41,296 bases of DNA from DASXYG01 sp036502625. Its GTDB lineage: Bacteria > Actinomycetota > Actinomycetes > Streptosporangiales > Streptosporangiaceae. The stretch is taken from contig DASXYG010000135.1 in assembly GCA_036502625.1 (NCBI GenBank), positions 1 to 41,296 of the forward strand. The letters run 5' to 3'. Of the stretch, positions 41,048-41,296 are shown piece after piece (the first letter of the stretch is position 1; each line of letters opens with the position of its first letter). Both the position numbers and the translations under genes were made by a program. The notes below the pieces were generated by a model. The model was not told the origin of the DNA and did not search any database. It saw only the letters and a list, made by a program, of their open reading frames with translations.

Positions 41048-41296
41048 GTGCCCGACGATGGCTCACGCGACCCACGGGATCACGATCGTGATCCGGTGGG
41101 AGATCCGTGCGCGCCCGCGTCCGCCGCCCCGGCGGAGCAGCCGATGTTCGCCGACGACCTGCCCGACGGGTACGACGCCATCGTCGACCGCTCGGTGAAG
41201 GTCCCGATCTACGGCCGCGCGGAGAGCCTCAACCTGGCCACCGCGGCCGCCGTCTGCCTGTACGCCTCCGCCCGCGCGCAACGGCGTACGGCGGAA
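41048..41296 (+). CDS. Partial open frame: acidic N-terminus joined to a methyltransferase C-terminus
   Basis: 83 codons to the window end with no stop. GTG 41048 has a good ribosome site. Residues 1-45 (PDDGSRDPRDHDRDPVGD, MFADDLPDG) resemble the start of the PAS/sensor protein often found after this methyltransferase in actinobacteria. From residue 52 the frame reads VPIYGRAESLNLATAAAVCLY, matching the SPOUT motif 3 of the gene just upstream at 28 of 29 residues, in frame. No knot motifs 1 and 2 precede it. It may be a rearranged gene, a recombination scar, or an assembly join near a contig end; the right edge prevents a decision. Confidence 0.55.
   Translation, partial: MPDDGSRDPRDHDRDPVGDPCAPASAAPAEQPMFADDLPDGYDAIVDRSVKVPIYGRAESLNLATAAAVCLYASARAQRRTAE
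41201..41287 (+). repeat. Diverged copy of the methyltransferase 3' end
   Basis: 29 codons corresponding to 40812-40898, with 28 identical residues, several silent changes and a 37-bp exact core. Unlike copy 1 it has no stop codon after the shared part. Confidence 0.9.

Noticed and set aside
1..41296. tRNA, rRNA, insertion sequences, prophage genes, biosynthetic gene cluster enzymes
   Set aside because: Looked for in gaps and among proteins; no cloverleaf-like stretch, transposase, integrase, phage structural gene, or PKS/NRPS/terpene enzyme was recognised.

Overview
This window is a high-GC (about 72% by eye) actinobacterial chromosome segment. Gene content and order (pdxS-pdxT-yebC-ruvCAB-yajC-secD-secF-apt-rel, then MBL hydrolase-hisS-aspS, then rarA-alaS-ruvX-mltG-aroE, then infC-rpmI-rplT-rRNA methyltransferase) fit Actinomycetota. 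The order Streptosporangiales, perhaps an Actinomadura/Thermomonosporaceae-like organism, is my best guess; it is inferred from gene order and protein flavour, not from a search.

Layout. 1-4259: vitamin B6 (PLP synthase) locus with an extra, diverged pdxT-yebC pair on the minus strand, opposite the normal pdxS, pdxT-yebC. Candidate PdxR (MocR-type) operators lie between the two arms. 4260-6548: a duplicated yebC 3' tail, an Eis-like acetyltransferase and an HSL-family esterase. 6629-8903: ruvCAB behind a textbook actinobacterial SOS box. 9137-12584: yajC-secD-secF, with apt overlapping it. 13240-16844: bifunctional (p)ppGpp enzyme Rel, convergent with a DUF349 protein. 17077-20815: glyoxalase-II-like hydrolase, hisS and an AspRS that looks non-discriminating.

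20849-30828 is an accessory block set between housekeeping aspS and rarA. It holds a YaaH-like membrane protein; an ECF sigma factor translationally coupled to an O6-alkylguanine methyltransferase and followed by a 2OG-Fe(II) oxygenase; three MFS exporters; an 893-bp gene-free stretch with a degenerate 19-20-bp repeat array; a peroxiredoxin-like protein with a 12-residue repeat extension, divergent from a TetR regulator over a clear operator; and an ArsR-type regulator divergent from an exporter over a nested dyad operator.

30891-38286 returns to core genes: rarA, DUF948, a small membrane protein, alaS, ruvX, mltG, aroE. 38410-40904: infC behind a heavily folded leader and with an AUC start codon, then rpmI, rplT and a SpoU-type rRNA methyltransferase. 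The right edge holds an open reading frame whose end is a second copy of that methyltransferase's C-terminus.

Strongest leads: (1) the ECF sigma/Ogt/2OG-oxygenase operon, a possible alkylation-sensing unit; (2) the degenerate repeat array at 26.66-27.29 kb; (3) the 36-bp coding repeats in the redoxin gene, apparently grown from its own first codons, with a TetR operator filling the promoter spacer; (4) a frame-independent excess of CGTACG across the window that is absent from the foreign-looking left arm; (5) duplicated or diverged gene tails at yebC and at the methyltransferase. No tRNA, rRNA, CRISPR, insertion sequence or integrase was seen.
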